This document shows, piece after piece, positions 60,308 through 64,000 of a DNA stretch of 64,000 nt. The notes under the pieces were generated by a model. That model was not told where the DNA came from, searched no databases, and saw only the letters and a program-made list of their open reading frames with translations. This stretch comes from Variovorax sp. N23. GTDB lineage: Bacteria > Pseudomonadota > Gammaproteobacteria > Burkholderiales > Burkholderiaceae_C. Position numbers and translations under genes: made by a program. The stretch covers positions 186,348 to 250,347 of the forward strand of contig NZ_JAOOPY010000004.1 in NCBI RefSeq assembly GCF_025486315.1, given 5' to 3'. The stretch's first letter is position 1, and every line of letters begins with the position of its first letter.

Positions 60308-61294
60308 TCATTCGAGCTTGGCGCCGGACTGCTGGACGACGTCTCGCCAGCGCACGATCTCGGTCTTCACGAACTCGCCGAGCCGGGCGTCGCGCAGGTC
60401 CTTCATCGGCACGCTGCCGAACTTCTCGGTGACCTGCAGCATCTCGGGATCGACGATGGCCTGGGCGATCGCGTCGCCAAGCTTCTTCGCGATCTCCGGC
60501 GGGGTCTTGGCGGGCATGAACACCGCGCTCCAGGCAGACGACTCGGCGCGTGGGAAGCCGAGCTCACCCATGGTCGGCACCTCGGGCGCGACCGACAGGC
60601 GCGTCTTGCCAGTCATCGCGAGTGGCTTGAGCTTGCCTGCCTGCACGAAGGGCATGACGACCACCGGGTAGTCGAACATGAGGTCGAGGTTGCCCGACAT
60701 CAGGTCGGTGAGCGCTGGGCTGCTGCCCTTGTAGGGCACGTGCGTCATCTTCGTGCCGGTGGCCACCTGGAACAGCTCCGCCGTCAGGTGCGTGCCGGTG
60801 CCCGCGCCGGCCGAGCCGAAGTTGAGTTTTCCGGGGTTCGCCTTGGCGTAGGCGATCAGCTCGGGCACGGTCTTGAAGGGCCGGTTCGGATTGATCACCA
60901 GGATCAGCGGTGTCTCGGACATCGCGTGCACCGGCACGAAGTCCTTCACGGGGTCGTAGCGAATGTTCTTGTAGAGCGCCAGATTGGCAGCCTGCGTGCC
61001 CTGGGTGCCGTAGATCATGGTGTAGCCGTCGGGCGGCTGGCGCGATGCCGCCTCCACGCCGATCGAGCCCCCGGCGCCGGGTCGGTTGTCGACCATCACC
61101 GGCTGACCCAGCTTGTCGCCAAGGATCTTGGCCAGCAGGCGTGAGGTGTTGTCCGTGATGCCACCGGGCGTGAACGGCACGACAAAGGTGATGGGTTTGG
61201 TCGGCCAGGTGTCGTTGGCCGCTCGGACGGGGCCGCCGAGCAGCGTGGCGGTGGCTGCCAGCCCCGCGAACGCGCGCTTCCAGAAGTTCTGCAT
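60308..61294 (-). CDS. Bug-family periplasmic solute receptor
   Basis: A 328-residue receptor: signal peptide MQNFWKRAFAGLAATATLLG to PVRA-AND, and FVVPFTPGGITDNTSRLLAK as hallmark. A GGAGACAAGCC site precedes the start. It is divergent from the IclR gene and is first in the minus-strand operon, so it is probably under IclR control. Confidence 0.92.
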   Translation of the reverse strand: MQNFWKRAFAGLAATATLLGGPVRAANDTWPTKPITFVVPFTPGGITDNTSRLLAKILGDKLGQPVMVDNRPGAGGSIGVEAASRQPPDGYTMIYGTQGTQAANLALYKNIRYDPVKDFVPVHAMSETPLILVINPNRPFKTVPELIAYAKANPGKLNFGSAGAGTGTHLTAELFQVATGTKMTHVPYKGSSPALTDLMSGNLDLMFDYPVVVMPFVQAGKLKPLAMTGKTRLSVAPEVPTMGELGFPRAESSAWSAVFMPAKTPPEIAKKLGDAIAQAIVDPEMLQVTEKFGSVPMKDLRDARLGEFVKTEIVRWRDVVQQSGAKLE

Positions 61295-61457
61295 GGCTTG
61301 TCTCCGGTTCGTTGTAGGTCTCGTTTATCTACGAGTGGTCGCAATATACTTCGACAGGCCGTAGAAAACAAGAGGAGATTCAGCGATGCGAGAACGCGTC
61401 AAAAAGCGGAAAGTCCTTTCTCAAGAATGAAGCCCCTCGAACGTCCCTTCGCTAATA

Positions 61458-61475
61458 TTCGTGGATCTCTACGAA
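61458..61475. promoter_or_regulatory. candidate IclR operator upstream of iclR-type gene
   Basis: TTCGT-GGATCTCT-ACGAA is an imperfect palindrome directly before the GGAGG ribosome binding site of the IclR gene. Inverted TCTACG (61328-61333) and CGTAGA (61360-61365) lie at the Bug-gene side of the same intergenic region, and TCTACG recurs at 61468-61473. Autoregulation and control of the divergent operon are inferred. Confidence 0.4.
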
Positions 61476-61489
61476 ATACCGGAGGAAAT

Positions 61490-62254
61490 ATGCCCACCCT
61501 AGTCCCTGCCGCATCGCGCACCATGGCGTTGCTGGAGCTGTTCGCTCGCGAAAAGCGCGAGCTCTCCAACTCCGACCTCGCGCGACTGATGGACCTGCCC
61601 GAAAGCAGTTGTTCGGACCTGTTGCACACGCTGCATGAACTCGGCTATCTGCTGCGCACCGCGCGCAGCCGGCGCTTCTATCCGACCGCCCGGCTGCTGG
61701 CGGTGGCCAAGGAGATCTCGGCCAGCGACCCGCTCTATGCCGTGGCCTCCGAGGCCGCCGAGTTGCTGCGCGACAAGACCGGCGAGACCGGCCTGGTCGG
61801 CCGCGTGGAGAGTGGTGTGGTGAAGGTCCTGGCCTTTACCGAGGGCCGCCACCCGTTGCGGTACATGCAGAACCCAGGCGACAAGCTCAGTCTGCACGTC
61901 TCGGCGCTCGGCAAGGCAGTCCTCGCCCTAGGCACGCCCGAGGAGGCAGCGCGTCAGCTTCGGCTCAAGCCGCTGCGCCAGCTTGCCGAAGGCACCATCA
62001 CCGATCTCGCCGCGCTCGAGGCCCAAGTCGCCCAGGCGCGTGCGCAGGGCTGGATCTGGGTCGAGAACGAAGGCGGCGACGGGCTTGCAGCCCTGGCCGT
62101 TGCCGGCTACGTGGGCGGCGAGCCGATCGCGCTCTCTGTCGCCGGTCCCACCGACCGCCTGCGCCAGCAGCGCGAACCCTTCCTGGCCGCCCTGCAGGAA
62201 GTGCAGGCGCTGGTCTTTCGTCCCCGCAACGCCAAGGAGCCTGGCGCTTCATAG
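61490..62254 (+). CDS. IclR-family transcriptional regulator
   Basis: A 254-residue IclR protein; the ATG follows CCGGAGGAAAT. Winged helix: RTMALLELFAREKRELSNSD, LPESSCSDLLHTLHELGYLL. The effector domain includes LHVSALGKAVLALG, with the usual sensing residues. It sits between the divergent Bug operon and the acyl-CoA dehydrogenase gene and probably controls both. Confidence 0.92.
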   Translation: MPTLVPAASRTMALLELFAREKRELSNSDLARLMDLPESSCSDLLHTLHELGYLLRTARSRRFYPTARLLAVAKEISASDPLYAVASEAAELLRDKTGETGLVGRVESGVVKVLAFTEGRHPLRYMQNPGDKLSLHVSALGKAVLALGTPEEAARQLRLKPLRQLAEGTITDLAALEAQVAQARAQGWIWVENEGGDGLAALAVAGYVGGEPIALSVAGPTDRLRQQREPFLAALQEVQALVFRPRNAKEPGAS

Positions 62255-62312
62255 ACGCGCCGGGCGCATGGCGTGCGTCTTTTCCTTCCAACGCTTCACA
62301 GGAGACATCTCG

Positions 62313-63464
62313 ATGAATTTCACCCCCGACGCCGACCAAGAACTACTGCGCGACAGCATCCGGCGCTTCATGAAAACCGAGGTGGCGCCCCTGGTGGCGA
62401 AGCACGATGTGGAGAAGACCTTTCCCTTCGAGCTCATGAAGGAACTGGCGCAGTTCGGCTACATCGGCGGTCGTCTGTCCGAGGCCGAGGGTGGCATGGG
62501 TTTGGACCAGCTCACCTGGGCCATGCTGATGGAAGAGGCGGGCTACACCTGGCTGTCGCTGCGCACCATGCTCAACATCACCAACGGGCCGATCCACAAG
62601 CTCGCCACTGAGGGCACCGCAGCGCAGAAGGAGCGCTTTCTCAAGCCGCTGCTGGCCAGCGACCGGAGTGTTTTCACTGCCATCAGCGAGCCGGGCACCG
62701 GCTCGAACATCGCGCAGGTCCAGACCCGCGCCGACCTGCAGGGCGATCACTATGTGCTCAACGGGCGCAAGCTGTGGATCACCAACGGCGCCTTCGCCGA
62801 TTTCGGCATCGTGGTGGCGCGCACCTTCAGTCCCGACTGCCAGGGGCAGCTGTCGACCTTCCTCGTGGAGCGCGAGGTCTCGCCCTTCGAGTCGAGGCGC
62901 GTTGACACGATGGTCCTTCGCAGCACTGGCACGGCCGAACTGAGCTTCGACAACGTGAAGGTGCCGCGCGAGAACCTGCTGGGTGAGGAGGGCAGTGCGC
63001 TCAAGCGCATGCTCGTGGGCCTGGATGCCGCGCGGGTGAACATCGCGATGGGCGCGGTGGGTGCCGCGCGCTCGGCGCTCGAGCTCTCGATCGACTATGC
63101 GCGCACGCGCACCCAGTTTGGCAAGCCGATCGGCAGCTTCCAGTTGGTGCAGAAACTGATCGTCGACATGACGGTGCGCGTCGAAGCCGCCCGTGCGCTG
63201 GCGCTGCGCGCCGCCTCGGCGCTCGATGCGAACCAGAGCGACGCGCGCATGGCCTGCTCGATCGCCAAGCTCTACGCCACCGAGGCAGCGCACGAGGTCG
63301 CTAGCATGGCGCTGCAGGTGCACGGCGGCCTCGGCTATTCCACCGACTACCCGATCGAGCGGATCTTCCGCGACACCCGCGGCGGCACCATCCCCGAGGG
63401 CACGACGGAGGTCCAGACGCTGATCGTCGGGCGCGAGATCCTTGGCATGTCGGCCATCGCCTGA
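62313..63464 (+). CDS. acyl-CoA dehydrogenase
   Basis: A 383-residue ACAD. The start at MNFTPDADQELL follows CACAGGAGACATCTCG. Landmarks: FTAISEPGTGSNIAQVQTRA, YVLNGRKLWITNGAFADFGI, YARTRTQFGKPIGSFQLVQK and HGGLGYSTDYPIERIFRDTR GG. Normal full-length medium/short-chain type. It introduces the 2,3-double bond before the crotonase step. Followed after 16 bases by the acyl-CoA synthetase gene. Confidence 0.93.
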   Translation: MNFTPDADQELLRDSIRRFMKTEVAPLVAKHDVEKTFPFELMKELAQFGYIGGRLSEAEGGMGLDQLTWAMLMEEAGYTWLSLRTMLNITNGPIHKLATEGTAAQKERFLKPLLASDRSVFTAISEPGTGSNIAQVQTRADLQGDHYVLNGRKLWITNGAFADFGIVVARTFSPDCQGQLSTFLVEREVSPFESRRVDTMVLRSTGTAELSFDNVKVPRENLLGEEGSALKRMLVGLDAARVNIAMGAVGAARSALELSIDYARTRTQFGKPIGSFQLVQKLIVDMTVRVEAARALALRAASALDANQSDARMACSIAKLYATEAAHEVASMALQVHGGLGYSTDYPIERIFRDTRGGTIPEGTTEVQTLIVGREILGMSAIA

Positions 63465-63480
63465 GCGGGAGGAGCACGGC

Positions 63481-64000
63481 ATGCATTCCCGCCAAGACAA
63501 AGGCCCCGTCGACATAGCGCGCCTGATCCGGCCGCGTTCCATCGCGCTGGTCGGCGCTTCCGAGCGAGAAGGAAGCATCGGCGAGCGCACCATGACCAAT
63601 CTGGTGCGGCATTCCGAATTCGACGGCGAGGTCTACCTCGTCAATCCCACCAAGGCCGAGATCCGCGGCCGCCAGTGCTGGCCCAGCGTGGCTGCGCTGC
63701 CGGCCACGCCCGACGTGGCGGTGGTGGCCGTGCCCGCCAGTGGCGTGCTGGCGGTGATCGAGGAATGCGTCGCACGCGGCGTGGGCTTCGCGGTGATCCT
63801 GAGTTCCGGCTTCGGCGAGGCCGGCGAGGAGGGCGAGCGCGAGCAGCTGCGCATGAAGGAGATTGCCGAGCGCGGCAACCTGCGCCTGTACGGCCCGAAC
63901 TGCCCCGGGCTGACCAACGTCAACCACCGCCTCGGGCTGACCTTCTCGCCTTCTTTTCCCCACGACCTGACCAAGGGCCCGATCGGTCTGGCCACGCAGG
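63481..64000 (+). CDS. acyl-CoA synthetase (NDP-forming), CoA-binding domain, cut by window edge
   Basis: The frame opens at ATG 63481 after GGGAGGAGCACGGC and has no stop before the edge. The visible 173 residues match the N-terminal CoA-binding domain of NDP-forming acetate/acyl-CoA ligases: IRPRSIALVGASEREGSIGE, VYLVNPTKAEIRGRQCWPSV, VPASGVLAVIEECVARGVGF, and NLRLYGPNCPGLTN with a conserved Gly-Pro-Asn-Cys. It likely activates the carboxylic substrate for the adjacent acyl-CoA dehydrogenase. Confidence 0.87.
   Translation, partial: MHSRQDKGPVDIARLIRPRSIALVGASEREGSIGERTMTNLVRHSEFDGEVYLVNPTKAEIRGRQCWPSVAALPATPDVAVVAVPASGVLAVIEECVARGVGFAVILSSGFGEAGEEGEREQLRMKEIAERGNLRLYGPNCPGLTNVNHRLGLTFSPSFPHDLTKGPIGLATQ

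Noticed and set aside
1..64000. Prophage, antiviral defence or secondary-metabolite cluster
   Set aside because: No capsid, terminase, nuclease-helicase, toxin-antitoxin, NRPS or PKS signature was seen on either strand.

Overview
The window is a GC-rich piece of a Betaproteobacterial chromosome or large replicon, most likely Burkholderiales. The signs are five Bug-type (TctC-like) periplasmic solute receptors, a Burkholderiales-type trimeric porin, and many short catabolic operons, each with its own LysR, GntR or IclR regulator. Species cannot be fixed from sequence reading alone. No rRNA, tRNA, CRISPR array, replication gene or phage module was seen.

Layout. (1) 1-794: a hexanucleotide repeat, a frameshifted integrase tail and a 32-bp near-palindrome. 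(2) 795-11076: one co-directional catabolic operon: MHS transporter, RutA-like flavin monooxygenase, SDR, isochorismatase-fold protein, isocitrate-lyase-superfamily lyase, aconitase-type LeuC/LeuD pair, RibBA, a flavin reductase fused to an IclR-type effector domain, and a Bug receptor. (3) 11155-17624: an intact GntR regulator, a broken GntR paralogue, LysR, class III CoA-transferase, Bug receptor and enoyl-CoA hydratase. (4) 17700-33770: a 2-hydroxy/2-oxo-acid island with D- and L-type hydroxyacid dehydrogenases, two ThDP enzymes, a frameshifted aldehyde dehydrogenase, dual cupin, porin, SDR and CaiB-type CoA-transferase. (5) 33767-39090: two adjacent acyl-CoA dehydrogenases, a divergent crotonase and a LysR gene cut by an IS5-family element. 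(6) 39091-47063: gene debris, a lactonase/SCP2/quinone-reductase set, LysR, a GAF-EAL phosphodiesterase, and a repeat- and remnant-rich stretch. (7) 47229-55143: GntR, SDR, DUF35 protein, thiolase-like protein, two-subunit CoA-transferase, Bug receptor, esterase and fumarase-superfamily lyase. (8) 55524-64000: CMD protein, two SDRs, crotonase, a second thiolase-like/DUF35 pair, Bug receptor, IclR, acyl-CoA dehydrogenase and the start of an acyl-CoA synthetase.

How the parts may work together. The first operon reads as a dedicated route for an unidentified ring or hetero-compound: uptake, oxidative cleavage by an FMN-dependent RutA-like oxygenase with its own reductase and its own flavin-precursor enzyme (RibBA), then hydration of a maleate-type acid (LeuCD-like) and C-C cleavage (isocitrate-lyase fold) to 2-oxo acid plus short acid. 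The later islands look like CoA-dependent degradation of cyclic or branched acids, with thiolase-like/DUF35 pairs better suited to aldol cleavage than to thiolysis. Several genes (second GntR, aldehyde dehydrogenase, 3' LysR, glycine-zipper protein) are broken by single indels or by an IS.
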